A program made the translations under genes and the position numbers. A stretch of 64,000 nucleotides of DNA from Nymphalis io (Eukaryota > Arthropoda > Insecta > Lepidoptera > Nymphalidae): positions 7,542,468 to 7,606,467 of the forward strand of contig NC_065916.1 in the NCBI RefSeq assembly GCF_905147045.1. The letters are read 5' to 3'. Positions 46,536 through 57,393 of the stretch are shown here, piece by piece (the stretch's first letter is position 1; every line of letters begins with the position of its first letter). The notes under the pieces are model-generated. The model did no database searches and was not told the origin of the DNA. It saw only the letters and a list, made by a program, of their open reading frames with translations.

Positions 46536-47209
46536 CTCCAACCTCTACTAGCTCTCCTGGTCCGTTTTGGTTCATCCATCCCCAAAATCCTAATGTGATT
46601 CGACCACTGCGATTATTAGGGAGGACATTTCTTTCATCATACGTTGTGTTCGATGTTCGGTATAGAGATAAGCGTCCCTGGGCAGACGAGCAAAAAACTT
46701 TCTCATCTACAAAAATTACATTATCAAAATTGAAACTTAAATAATGTTGTGCAAATTGTAAACGCTGCGCTTTAAGCCTTGGTGTTAATATAGGCTTCTT
46801 GGCGGGAATGCGATGGCGTAACCCATGTTCTCGTAGCCGTCGTCTTATTGTGCTCTGTGACGTGCCAAATTCCACAGATAAGCTCCTGGAGTTTATAAAG
46901 CGATTAGTAATAACACGCTGCACTATATTTCTATCTTGATTTGCACTTGTTTGACGTGGACGACCAAACGAAACATGGTTTTGCAATACACCATCACTTT
47001 GCCATCTCTGGAGCCAACGGTATACGGTGTTTCTCTAAATATAAGAAAGAAGAAAAATCTTAAGAGATGCTAATAATTCGATATGTATCTCATAATGCGA
47101 TACTTACGGATATTCCTAGTTCATTTGAAATATCAGTTACGGAGACACCTTCCTTCTTTAAAAATACAATTTGATGTTTTGTGGAGTCACTAATGCGATA
47201 TGTAGACAT
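46530..47209 (-). pseudogene. Tc1-like transposase, two exons, cut by a LINE (copy 1)
   Basis: Exon 1 is 47108-47209 (34 codons, MSTYRISDSTKHQIVFLKKE then VTDISNELGIS). A 73-nt intron with GTAAGT and TTTAG ends follows (47035-47107). Exon 2 runs left from 47034: NTVYRWLQRWQSDGVLQ, FGRPRQTSANQDRNIVQRVI, RLREHGLRHRIPAKKPILTP and VIFVDEKVF, with the first catalytic Asp present. The frame reaches GPGELVEVGGRMN, where the inserted LINE begins near 46530. The second and third catalytic residues are therefore missing. Confidence 0.8.
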
Positions 47210-47644
47210 ATTTAAGCATGAAACGCTATTGTTACTGCTACTAACTTTCTTTAATATTGCACTTGATATTGATATAACTGACAGATAATTGACATACAAT
47301 GATAGATAAAAGAATGACATGTAAACAATACTAGATTGCCTAAAGAGGTTTTCATCTTTGGGAAGCCGTTTAGGTCTATAATATGCTAGTTAATTTTTCT
47401 AATGTGTTCCGTATTTTTGAACACTCAGAATGCTTGGATACCATTGGCGAGATGACTGTAACCATATTTATGGCGGTTTGACTGAAACGATCTATATGAC
47501 ATTTTAAACGTCTCGACCTTTTGAGCGAGTATATTGTTGACAACAATAAGGGAACTTTGTTTGTACCGATATTTTTGACTTTTTGGTTGCGTCTATTTAT
47601 TTGAATACTCTGAGCGTCTCTAATTATTTGACGCTGACTGTACT
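46808..47644. repeat. duplicated block Y, copy 1
   Basis: About 840 bp nearly identical to 56991-57834. It includes the N-terminal half of the Tc1-like transposase and about 320 bp beyond its start. Both copies end at GACTGTAC. Confidence 0.88.
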
Positions 47645-48420
47645 AAAAAGGTTTTGACATTTGTCGTTAAACTGTTGCGGGGTGTCGTTGCCTTGAGAGG
47701 TTATTGATAAGTCGTTATATAGTGCAGTTTCTTCCATTTGGTCCGCAAAGTTATTTATTAAGGCGTTCCTAATGCCCAGCCAGCTTTCTAATATTCCATT
47801 GGAATTAATAATCCTAGCTGCGGGACCAGTAATTTTACTTGAAAGCCGATGAATAAAACATACATTGCTTACCTCATGACCTGTTTTATTCATGAGGTAA
47901 GTTAAAACTATCTGGTAACAAATCCAAATAAAGCGTGTAAGAACATTAGCCTTAGTAACTGTCTGGGTCCATAGTAAAATTATTTTCTAATCCTAACGTA
48001 GAACTATATAAATTTATATTAGGGGGCAATTAAATTCCTCGTTTAAAACAGTGGTTGAATCTAAATTTGATTCCTCTAAACTCCAATTAACATCTACCGT
48101 ATTGCCTTGAAGAGGCAGGTTCTTCCCCGATTTTTCTTGGGTGGAAAATGGTGTGAAAAGGATAGGCAACACGAAGTAGAAAAAGTTCAAATCACTTATA
48201 TGTGTCGTTTCTGGTTTTTCGCTGCACTGATTGCTAAGTGCGTCCTCAGCTGCGTACACGTAGATTCCGATACTTGATAAAACACTTTAGCGTGTAAGCG
48301 GCTGCTTTGGGTCTTCCTGGAGCGCGTCTTGGTCCTGGATGTATTCAGGACTGCTTCAAGTATCCTACCGACTGCGCCAATTACCTTTACCACAAATAAA
48401 ATACTTACACCAGTATCATC
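47624..48420 (-). pseudogene. Ty3/gypsy gag fragment
   Basis: Encodes KITGPAARIINSNGILESWL, LINNFADQMEETALYNDLSI and DTPQQFNDKCQNLFSTVS, the capsid pattern of gypsy-type gag. Further right are short frames that may be other gag parts. No protease or pol follows on the expected side. Confidence 0.6.
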
Positions 48421-48758
48421 GTAAATCGCAGATTCAGACTACTCCATAATGTCATTTTCTATCTCGGCAGGTTTATTAGTAATTAGTCGAAGAAACGGGT
48501 GAACTGGTTCTTGTTGTCATTCGTTTAGGTTCTGAGTGCCTTTGGTGTAATATTCACTTCACTTGACCTTGCGTTTGTATTTTTAAGTTTCAAAAACGCA
48601 TGAGGATGCTTATCTTATAGATGTGCAGCTAAAATCGTCGTATTGTCACTGGTTTTTCCACGAGGCCGTTTTTTGTGGTCATGTGTGTGTAATCCTGTCG
48701 TTTAGATAAAATCCGTTATGTAATGTGAATATTTCGAATTGCCGTAATGTGCTTTGTA

Positions 48759-49005
48759 TTAATTCGGGGTTTGCGTACTCTGGGTTTGTTTTAGTTGTAT
48801 TGCATTGTAAATTAGGTGTCTCTGATCAGGCTCCGGGCGAACCTCCTTAGTGGGCGGTGCCCGCTTAGACGGAGGCGTGGACTTTTTAGATGCGGCTTTA
48901 CGCTTAGTAGATTTAGCGACGGTTTCAAAACCGTCGTCAATCTCCATTCGCGCAGTCACATCCTTGCCCACTGGGGTCGGGGGGGTTGCGGGGGTCGGAG
49001 GGGTT
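48759..49005 (-). pseudogene. Lys/Pro-rich coding fragment joined to the LINE
   Basis: Encodes GKDVTARMEIDDGFETVAKS then TKRKAASKKSTPPSKRAPP. Looks like the N-terminal part of a retroelement ORF1 or gag, family not recognised. It lies directly downstream of the LINE half, a chimeric junction. Confidence 0.4.
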
Positions 49006-49790
49006 GCGGTTACTAATTATATTACCAGGTACACCAGCTCTCTCTAACTTTCCCCATAGCTTATCATAACAGACCAAATCAAAGGCTTTGGAAAGATCGA
49101 GAAAGCAGGCATAAACTGGTGTCTGCCTATCCGTATAATATCGCACCGTATGTTTTAGGCACATTATAGCAGCCTCCGTTGACAGACCTGGTCTAAAACC
49201 GAATTGGGTATCATTTATATGAAGGTACTTATCCAGGTCGTTATTAATTAAGCTATCCAGTACCTTTGCTATGACTGTGGCCAGAGATATAGGGCGGTAA
49301 TTATTTTTATCAGATGCGTCACCTGTTTTATTTTTTAGTATAGGAACGACAACTGTTTTCATCAGATCTGAGGGCAAGTGTGCGTGGATCAAACATACCG
49401 AAAATAACAAAGACAATACTCGCGGCAAATGTACACCAGCATGCTTCAAGTGCTCGACACTTAGACCGTCGTATCCCGGTGACTTACCTCTTTTCATATT
49501 TTTGATAACGGAGGCGATTTGTTTCGATGTGAATGTAATAAAATCACCAGATTTATAGTTATCGTTCTTAATGTCAAGAGAACGCTGTGATGGACCTAAT
49601 GGAGAGCTCGTTCGAAATTGCTCCATAAACAAATTGGCTATGGATGAGGGTTCTGAACAACCATCAACACACACAGGAAAACTAGGTTTAATATTTAGTT
49701 TGTTTGTCGAATTCCAAAACTTCTTAAAATTTTTCGTAGCACGATGCATAGCAATAATATCCATTCGGATTTGATCTTGATTATTTTGAC
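48937..49790 (-). pseudogene. LINE reverse transcriptase N-terminal half, chimeric end
   Basis: Encodes FKKFWNSTNKLNIKPSFP, IASVIKNMKRGKSPGYDGLS, YRPISLATVIAKVLDSLINN, TQFGFRPGLSTEAAIMCLKH and CFLDLSKAFDLVCYDKLWGK, reverse transcriptase motifs 0-3 of a CR1-like LINE. The catalytic YADD block is lost: at about 49010 the frame passes into unrelated Pro-rich coding sequence. Confidence 0.78.
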
Positions 49791-50110
49791 ACCACTTCTA
49801 TTAAAAGTAATCATTATCCATAGCTGATTTTTTAATATTAAAAGAGAAATTATACACTGAATCGAGTTAGTAGGGGCAAGTAGCCTAGTGGCGAACACCT
49901 AAGGTTTTTAGTAAATAAAATAAAAAAATCTAAGAAGAATATAGCTTTATTTATTAATTACTTAAGCCAAGAAAGTAAAAACTCAAAATAAATCAATAAA
50001 AACATAACTTCTGTGTAAACATATTTAGGAACTTTAATTAACATTTGGCAAAAAAAAAACAACAATCATTGCTAATGGCACTTAGTAAGGATAGTGTAAA
50101 GGTCGAACCC

Positions 50111-50569
50111 CTAGCACCGGACATTATTAAAACACCATGTATATGAAGTTGCCACCAAATTCAGGAATGTCCGCACATGCTTTATGAGCCAACCCTTGAC
50201 ATCTGTTGCATTGTATCCAGTCCTCTTGGTTTTATTGTCTACCTTAAATTTCTTCTTTGTTTCTTTTTCGAGAAGAGTAGTCTTACTCTGAGGTGATGTT
50301 AAATGCAAGACCAGTTTTGAAACTTTACGAATTCTTTTAGAAGCAATTGGTGACTTAAAAGGTGATGGAAGAATTTCTTTAATTATTTTTGCACAGGTGG
50401 GAGGTTGGGCTTCGTTAGATTGTTGCGATCTTGTTGATGGCACTATATTATCAGGTTTTGTATTTGTTGCTTGGACTTGTACCTTTATTTTTGACTGCAC
50501 TTTTTCTGCACTTGAGGATTGGTCTTGTTGCTGCATCTGTTGAGAACTCGTGGATTGGACTTGGGGCAC
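50111..50569 (-). pseudogene. pogo-like transposase C-terminal fragment with zinc finger (copy 1)
   Basis: A Gln/Ser-rich stretch, then SKLVLHLTSPQSKTTLLEKE and a Lys-rich run, the pattern preceding the C-terminal finger of pogo/Tigger-type proteins. In another frame, after a shift near 50215, comes EDWIQCNRCQGLAHKACADI, a Cys/His finger. This copy lacks 9 nt present in copy 2 near its end. The family call is tentative. Confidence 0.5.
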
Positions 50570-50904
50570 TTGACACTCTGTTTTCCTGATGAACTCTTAA
50601 TTTTTATCCTAGGTGTTGCTTTATTCTTCATCTTCTTTCTTTCTTTTTTTTCTAACTTTAACGTAACTAAGTACCTATACAGTTAAATAAAAGTATTAAT
50701 TTGTTTTTAACTAGGATTTTTTTATGTACCATAGCCAAATTAGTAATCACCCATTTTGTTTTTAATTATAATTATAGTTTTGGCATGTCATTTGATCTAT
50801 AATTAAGTTTTTAAATTTTTAAATTTTAATTATGAATTATTTATGCCGTTGTCAGAAGGAGGTTGAGTGTAATATCATCGATAGCCTGGATATTGATTGA
50901 GACT

Positions 50905-51000
50905 AATTTCGCCCATCAAAGCTTGAATGAATTTCTGTCTTATTTTCTGTATTACATTAAGCTTCTCCATTTCTGGTAACAGACTCATCAAAAAGGATAG
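50905..51000 (-). pseudogene. BESS-like motif fragment
   Basis: Minus strand encodes FLMSLLPEMEKLNVIQKIRQ then KF, the spacing of a BESS motif (FLxSLLP..). Such motifs occur in MADF-BESS proteins and transposon-linked relatives. Stops lie on both sides. A second copy is at about 56377-56472. Confidence 0.4.
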
Positions 51001-51512
51001 TCATCTGACCTGGGAATGTCTTTTTCTTTACCATCTGCTAAGTCAGCTTCCAATAACTTCGTATTTTTTCTCTCTATTTCTAAATGCTCAGCACGGATTT
51101 CAGTTGCTTTCAATCGTTTTCGGGAAACCTCGTACCACGTAAACCAATATGGTCAAAGTGCACATTTTCCACTTCACTTTCACTACTCATTAATTATACT
51201 GGATTAAATTCTTGTTAAAACAGTAATTTTTTTTAATTAAATAATCACTAAAAGAACCTCAAAACACTGATCAAGAATAGATGTTTACACTAAGAGAAGT
51301 AACGACGCTATGAAAGCAAAACGGCTAACTGCCACCCTGGGACCAATCGAATGGTGGGGAGCAGACGTGACGTCACATCCTCACACTAAATACCAGAAAC
51401 AGGAGAGGAAAGTATACAACGCACTCTCACGGATGCTGTGCATCGTCACATGCCAAATAATACCTACATTTTTTTCCGTGGTCGGAAAGCTACACGTATG
51501 TCATAATGGTAC

Positions 51513-51748
51513 TAAAAAGGTTTTGACATTTGTCGTTAAACTGTTGCGGGGTGTCGTTGCCTTGAGAGGTTATTGATAAGTCGTTATATAGTGCAGTTTC
51601 TTCCATTTGGTCCGCAAAGTTATTTATTAAGGCGTTCCTAATGCCATGTGTGTGTAATCCAGTCGTTTAGATAAAATCCGTTATGTAATGTGAATATTTC
51701 GAATTGCCGTAATGTGCTTTGTATTAATTCGGAGTTTGCGTACTCTGA
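51513..51748. repeat. mosaic copy of parts of 47641-48785
   Basis: 51513-51645 repeats 47641-47772 and 51644-51748 repeats 48681-48785, so this is the gag-containing block with about 900 bp removed. It starts exactly where block X ends. Confidence 0.85.
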
Positions 51749-51949
51749 GTTCTGGTTTGAGTTGTAACTGCGACAACTTGTACTGATTTCTGCAATGAAA
51801 ATCCGACTGCCTTTTCATTCGAGAGTGCGTCTCTGAATTCAAAGAATAAAGTTTTATCTTAACTATTTTATCCTGTATATCTTTAATGCCTTGAATAGTC
51901 TTTATATGGTTTTCGCGAAATCTATCTTGCCTAGCACTTATACCTTTAC

Positions 51950-52140
51950 TGTAGGTATTTTTTATAATTTAATTAAATATTATAAGAGGTGCAGAACAAA
52001 CCACGAATCCAATTTTTACGTCTCTTTATTGCGCTTTCTACAGTATGACTGACTGTACAGAGAAGTTCCAACATCGAGCACGACTATCTTATTACAAAAT
52101 ATAGTGTTACAAAATTAAATACCTATGTGCACACGGCACA
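51950..52140 (-). repeat. 3' LTR of the gypsy element
   Basis: 191 bp. The sequence just inside it on the minus strand is pyrimidine-rich, so the normal polypurine tract is missing, in line with loss of the internal 3' part. Confidence 0.85.
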
Positions 52141-52905
52141 GTGGGGAGGAGAGGGTAATGGGAGTCACTTAAGCAATAATCTCTCCAAAACACAGGTCTT
52201 TGTAGTAATATTTATTAATATAAGTTTTTAACATAGTTTACTTAATCAACTATCAGTCTGACGAGTTTCATTTACTTTGGTGACCAACTTTCTTAATTAT
52301 ATGACTTAAAGAAAAAAATCACTTTGACCACTATTGCCCACACATGCGGGTAATTGTGGTCACGCATTGGGTAATGGGAGTCAACAGATTCTAACAGTTG
52401 TCACACACATATCCTTCTGCTGAATCCCATCCGGTGCAGTCTGCGTGTGCCCACAGCCCACACACCGTACATCTGTACCAGATCTCTTTGTTGCGCCCGA
52501 ACTCTGTACAAATAAGGCAGGTACTAGTACCAATCCCATCTTTATTTTCCAGGTCATCATCTTCATCGTCGTCACAAATGTTATGGAGGCTTGAATCTGA
52601 CTCGGAGTTCGATTGGATGTCTTGTAAAACACGTCTTTTAGCCTTGTTTCTTTGTTTTTGCGTTTTCTTTGCTTTCGCAGTAGTTATTTTGTCTTCCATT
52701 TTTCTCTTACATTTTTTTGCCTTCTTACCTTCAGTTTTGTATTTTTCTTTCTCTGCTTTCTCTTTTTTCTTATTTTCCTTTTCTAAAAGACTATCTTTTA
52801 ATGGTGTATACGTTAAAACTTTTGCATGTTGCTTAATTCCACCCTTTCTCGTTTGTATTGTATTAAGTATGCACAATGCTGTATATGAGGAATCGGATAT
52901 CTGAC
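52141..52905 (-). pseudogene. pogo-like transposase C-terminus inside the gypsy element
   Basis: Encodes KVLTYTPLKDSLLEKE, a long Lys/Glu coiled-coil-like stretch, an acidic run, then STCLICTEFGRN and IWYRCTVCGLWAHADCTGWD ending CDNC and a stop at 52391. This Cys/His finger ends many insect pogo/Tigger-type proteins. The 250 bp to the left (GGGTAATGGGAGTCA repeated at 52154 and 52369) may be its non-coding end. The DDE domain is absent. Confidence 0.58.
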
Positions 52906-53100
52906 CGGCTTAGTAATAAAGTTTAAACGCCGATAGTCTCCGCACGGTCGTAATTCTCCATTTTTCTTGACTACTACATGAAGTGGAGAAGACCAGTTAC
53001 TCTTGCTTGGTCTACATATGCCCATGTCTTGCATCCTTTGGAATTCAGTCTTTACCTTTTCAAATTTATCCGGTGGTAAAGGACGCGTGCGCGCGAACAC
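52905..53100 (-). pseudogene. gypsy reverse transcriptase, N-terminal piece
   Basis: ARTRPLPPDKFEKVKTEFQR, NWSSPLHVVVKKNGELRPCG and DYRRLN are the fingers region of Ty3/gypsy reverse transcriptase. It stops abruptly at about 52905, well before the catalytic Asp residues. Confidence 0.8.
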
Positions 53101-53157
53101 AGGTGGCCCGTTTGTTTCTATATAATGGACTACAGAGTGGCGTGGAGTATCTTTGAA

Positions 53158-53697
53158 TCACATTGGCTTAGTAATATCGGGATATAATGCTAATAGGTAA
53201 CTATACGGATGGTTAGAGTTTATTGTTGTTATCGATCCTTGACCATCTAATCTCACTGACGCTAACACAGATAAATTCGTCATTTCGTCTATTAGTTTCT
53301 TCCTAAATACGTCTACTACTAATTTATGGTGGCTTAAAAAGTCTGCGCCTAAAATTGGTTGATTTACATCTGCTATAACGAAAGTCCAACGGTAGGGTCG
53401 CCGTAAATTTAAATCTAAAAAAAGAGTTTTTACACCATATGTTTTTATTTCGGTCCCATTAGCTGCGTACAGTCTGTACTCACTACACCTGTTACTACGA
53501 TAAGGTCTCTTAGTCGCTGGAATAACTGAAATATTCGCACCAGTGTCCATTAAAAAATTGTAACCACTGTTTTTGTCCATAACACATAGGCGTTTAGAAG
53601 TCAAAATGGTGCCAATCTCCGCCTCCGATTGCACCATATTTAGTTTTCCTGATTGATCTTTTTCCAAGCACACGGATAATGATACGAACAAAGCCAA
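53158..53697 (-). pseudogene. gypsy retropepsin
   Basis: SGYNFLMDTGANISVIPATK contains the catalytic DTG of an aspartic protease, followed by ILGADFLSHHKLVVD, the second conserved retropepsin block. The frame ends before reverse transcriptase. Confidence 0.82.
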
Positions 53698-53798
53698 TCC
53701 GCACTATCGGGCGTGCGCCGGCTCATATTACGCCGTCGCGATGTAGACCGAGAGCGTGCGCGCCGAAAGTTGTGTATGCGATTTCTAAATGTAGATTT

Positions 53799-54453
53799 TT
53801 ATGTTTCTAAATAATTTATCCGCAGATTTAATTTAGCTATTTCGGCCAAAATTAAAGCTGTGTCATTAGAACTTGAAGTATTAGCCCTTATTTCCGAAAT
53901 TTCTTGTGGCCTTGACGTCTCCATTATCTTGTCAGCGATAGCGGCCAGATTTTCTAAATTCTTTACATCTGTAACCGCTAAGACAGCTCGCACTGAGGCA
54001 GGAAGGTGTCCTTGCCACATAATAGATAGGGTTTCGTCTGGAATTTTATCTCTCGCCAAATCCTTCATTTTTCGAAGTAATTGAGACGGTTTTTGATCTC
54101 CCAAATCCATTTCGCTGAGTAATTTTTGAAATTGCCGAATTTCAGATTCTTCATATACTACTTGCAATAAGCGTGATTTTAGAGCTTCAAATTTCTTAGT
54201 CTCGGGCGGCTTTAATTAATAAAATGTCACTTACTTGTTGAATCACCTCCTTGCCTAATTTAGCAACAACCAAATTGTATTTTGCTTCATCGCTCAGCTT
54301 CTGCGGTCCAAGTATTGCATCAGTTTGTACAAACCATAATCTGAGTTTATCACACCAGAACTCCGGAATCCTCGACGAAACTGTTATCGATGCTAAACCG
54401 GAGGAGTCATTTTGCGCTGCTGCTCCTGATCCTGAACTGTTGGCGCTGGTCAT
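53799..54453 (-). pseudogene. gypsy gag
   Basis: Two frames split near 54180. The first (54196-54453) starts at a plausible Met and has IPEFWCDKLRLWFVQTDAIL and KYNLVVAKLGKEVIQQVSDI; the second has LLSEMDLGDQKPSQLLRKMK and DETLSIMWQGHLPASVRAVL. This is the capsid pattern of CsRn1/Kabuki-like elements. Confidence 0.8.
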
Positions 54454-54468
54454 TATGCAGGTTCTTGT

Positions 54469-54481
54469 GTCGGGGTCACCA
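54469..54481 (-). other. primer-binding site (tRNA-Trp type)
   Basis: TGGTGACCCCGAC on the minus strand, 14 nt inside the 5' LTR edge. Complementary to the 3' end expected of tRNA-Trp, the usual primer of CsRn1-type elements. Confidence 0.7.
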
Positions 54482-54495
54482 AATATACCTTTTAT

Positions 54496-54687
54496 TGTAG
54501 GTATTTTTTATAATTTAATTAAATATTATAACAGGTGCAGAACAAACCACGAATCCAATTTTTACGTCTCTTTATTGCGCTTTCTACAGTATGACTGACT
54601 GTACAGAGAAGTTACAACATCGAGCACGACTATCTTATTACAAAAATATAGTGTTACAAAATTAAATACCTATGTGCACACGGCACA
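54496..54687 (-). repeat. 5' LTR of the gypsy element
   Basis: 192 bp, TG…CA ends; differs from the other LTR by a handful of bases and one indel in an A run. Confidence 0.85.
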
Positions 54688-54699
54688 CACTGTTACGCT

Positions 54700-55277
54700 T
54701 GCAAGCTGATGGAGGCTTTCCCTTCCTGCGCTGTGTCATTTGCTGAGGTGCCTGCTCACCCTCATGGGGCGGCGATTCACGCCAATTTTGAAAACTTGGA
54801 GTTGGTTGTTCGACGGGGGTCAATCCGGCGGTCAAAACAACGTTTGTAAGAGATGTTGGGTTATTTCTGAGAATCCAGAAAATTGTATGGCATTTAGACA
54901 ATTCAAGTTTTAAATCTGCATTTTTATTAGAAATCTGCAATAACTTTTGTTTATTGTCATCCCTTACATTTAATAACAGATCACACTGTGTCCTTGATAC
55001 CCACAGCCTGCCTAACCGCCTGACGCACCTTCGTACTTGTAATTAATAATATTCTTTTGTTCTTTAAATAATAATAATAAAGGCAACAGTGAGTAGTGGT
55101 AAATGTTGATTACCTATTTTTAACTTCAATTGAATGTAGAAAACTTCAAAAGTAAATTACTGAATGATAATAATTCAAACACGATATTTTAAATTGAGTT
55201 CGTTACCTGCGTAATGACAGCTGACGAATACAACACCAAAAATATTAAAAACTATAACACTCAGTTGATTGTTTATT
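54700..55277. other. unassigned sequence between the gypsy LTR and block X'
   Basis: A short minus-strand frame (54662-54940, with LTNVVLTAGLTPVEQPTPSF) is of unknown family. The rest is AT-rich. It may be the 5' portion of the same transposon as block X', but nothing proves it. Confidence 0.3.
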
Positions 55278-56986
55278 TATCCATAGCTGATTTCTTAATA
55301 TTAAAAGAGAAATTATACACTGAATCGAGTTAGTAGGGGCAAGTAGCCTAGTGGCGAACACCTAAGGTTTTTAGTAAATAAAATAAAAAAATCTAAGAAG
55401 AATATAGCTTTATTTATTAATTACTTAAGCCAAGAAAGTAAAAACTCAAAATAAATCAATAAAAACATAACTTCTGTGTAAACATATTTAGGAACTTTAA
55501 TTAACATTTGGCAAAAAAAAACAACAATCATTGCTAATGGCACTTAGTAAGGATAGTGTAAAGGTCGAACCCCTAGCACCGGACATTATTAAAACACCAT
55601 GTATCGATCGCATATGAAGTTGCCACCACATTCAGGAATGTCCGCACATGCTTTATGAGCCAACCCTTGACATCTGTTGCATTGTATCCAGTCCTCTTGG
55701 TTTTATTGTCTACCTTAAATTTCTTCTTTGTTTCTTTTTCGAGAAGAGTAGTCTTACTCTGAGGTGATGTTAAATGCAAGACCAGTTTTGAAACTTTACG
55801 AATTCTTTTAGAAGCAATTGGTGACTTAAAAGGTGATGGAAGAATTTCTTTAATTATTTTTGCACAGGTGGGAGGTTGGGCTTCGTTAGATTGTTGCGAT
55901 CTTGTTGATGGCACTATATTATCAGGTTTTGTATTTGTTGCTTGGACTTGTACCTTTATTTTTGACTGCACTTTTTCTGCACTTGAGGATTGGTCTTGTT
56001 GCTGCATCTGTTGAGAACTCGTGGATTGGACTTGGGGCACTTGACACTCTGTTTTCCTGATGAACTCTTAATTTTTATCCTAGGTGTTGCTTTATTCTTC
56101 ATCTTCTTTCTTTCTTTTTTTTCTAACTTTAACGTAACTAAGTACCTATACAGTTAAATAAAAGTATTAATTTGTTTTTAACTAGGATTTTTTTTATGTA
56201 CCATAGCCAAATTAGTAATCACCCATTTTGTTTTTAATTATAATTATAGTTTTGGCATGTCATTTGATCTATAATTAAGTTTTTAAATTTTTAAATTTTA
56301 ATTATGAATTATTTATGCCGTTGTCAGAAGGAGGTTGAATGTAATATCATCGATAGCCTGGATATTGATTGAGACTAATTTCGCCCATCAAAGCTTGAAT
56401 GAATTTCTGTCTTATTTTCTGTATTACATTAAGCTTCTCCATTTCTGGTAACAGACTCATCAAAAAGGATAGTCATCTGACCTGGGAATGTCTTTTTCTT
56501 TACCATCTGCTAAGTCAGCTTCCAATAACTTCGTATTTTTTCTCTCTATTTCTAAATGCTCAGCACGGATTTCAGTTGCTTTCAATCGTTTTCGGGAAAC
56601 CTCGTACCACGTAAACCAATATGGTCAAAGTGCACATTTTCCACTTCACTTTCACTACTCATTAATTATACTGGATTAAATTCTTGTTAGCACAATATTT
56701 TTTTTAAATTAAATAATCACTAAAAGAACCTCAAAACACTGATCAAGAATAGATGTTTACACTAAGAGAAGTAACGACGCTATGAAAGCAAAACGGCTAA
56801 CTGCCACCCTGGGACCAATCAAATGGTGGGGAGCAGACGTGACGTCACATCCTCACACTAAATACCAGAAACAGGAGAGGAAAGTATACAACGCACTCTC
56901 ACGGATGCTGTGCATCGTCACATGCCAAATAATTCATACATTTTTTTCCACGGTCGGAAAGCTACACGTATGTCATAATGGTACAG
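55278..56986. repeat. 1.7-kb duplicated block X, copy 2
   Basis: Direct copy of 49814-51513, about 5.46 kb away in the same orientation. It is followed directly by block Y' instead of the gag-derived mosaic. Confidence 0.93.
55573..56040 (-). pseudogene. pogo-like transposase C-terminal fragment with zinc finger (copy 2)
   Basis: Same frames and the same frameshift as copy 1, but this copy keeps the extra 9 nt, so the finger frame reads GGNFICDRYMVF before its stop. Confidence 0.5.
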
Positions 56987-56990
56987 TCAT

Positions 56991-57393
56991 AATGCGATGG
57001 CGTAACCCATGTTCTCGTAGCCGTCGTCTTATTGTGCTCTGTGACGTGCCAAATTCCACAGATAAGCTCCTGGAGTTTATAAAGCGATTAGTAATAGCAC
57101 GCTGCACTATATTTCTATCTTGATTTGCACTTGTTTGACGTGGACGACCAAACGAAACATGGTTTTGCAATACACCATCACTTTGCCATCTCTGGAGCCA
57201 ACGGTATACGGTGTTTCTCTAAATATAAGAAAGAAGAAAAATCTTAAGAGATGCTAATAATTCGATATGTATCTCATAATGCGATACTTACGGATATTCC
57301 TAGTTCATTTGAAATATCAGTTACGGAGACACCTTCCTTCTTTAAAAATACAATTTGATGTTTTGTGGAGTCACTAATGCGATATGTAGACAT
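56991..57393 (-). pseudogene. Tc1-like transposase N-terminal part (copy 2)
   Basis: Exon 1 at 57292-57393, a 73-nt intron (57219-57291) with the same splice ends, and exon 2 from 57218 to about 56991, where the match stops at RLREHGLRHRI and block X' begins. The catalytic domain is missing. Confidence 0.78.

Larger units (their letters stand above)
49814..51513. repeat. 1.7-kb duplicated block X, copy 1
   Basis: From TATCCATAGCTGATT to CATAATGGTAC, almost base-for-base the same as 55278-56986, with a few substitutions and small indels. It holds a pogo-like transposase C-terminus and a BESS-like motif on the minus strand. Confidence 0.93.
51950..54687 (-). mobile_element. Ty3/gypsy (CsRn1/Kabuki-like) LTR retrotransposon, internally replaced
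   Basis: Two near-identical LTRs of about 191 bp (51950-52140 and 54496-54687) begin TGTGCCG and end CCTACA on the minus strand. Inside the right LTR lies a primer site TGGTGACCCCGAC (54469-54481), the tRNA-Trp type used by CsRn1-clade elements. Gag, protease and the first part of reverse transcriptase follow. The rest of pol is gone, and pogo-like sequence (52141-52905) takes its place before the left LTR. No clear target-site duplication. Confidence 0.8.

Noticed and set aside
50927..51207. Plus-strand ORFs repeated identically at 56399-56679
   Set aside because: Repetition comes from the duplicated block; the opposite strand carries the recognisable BESS-like motif and these frames show no family pattern.
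52398..52904. 168-residue plus-strand ORF with hydrophobic stretches, like a membrane protein
   Set aside because: It is antisense to the Lys-rich pogo-like tail; AAA/GAA codons read backwards give Phe, Ser and Leu runs.
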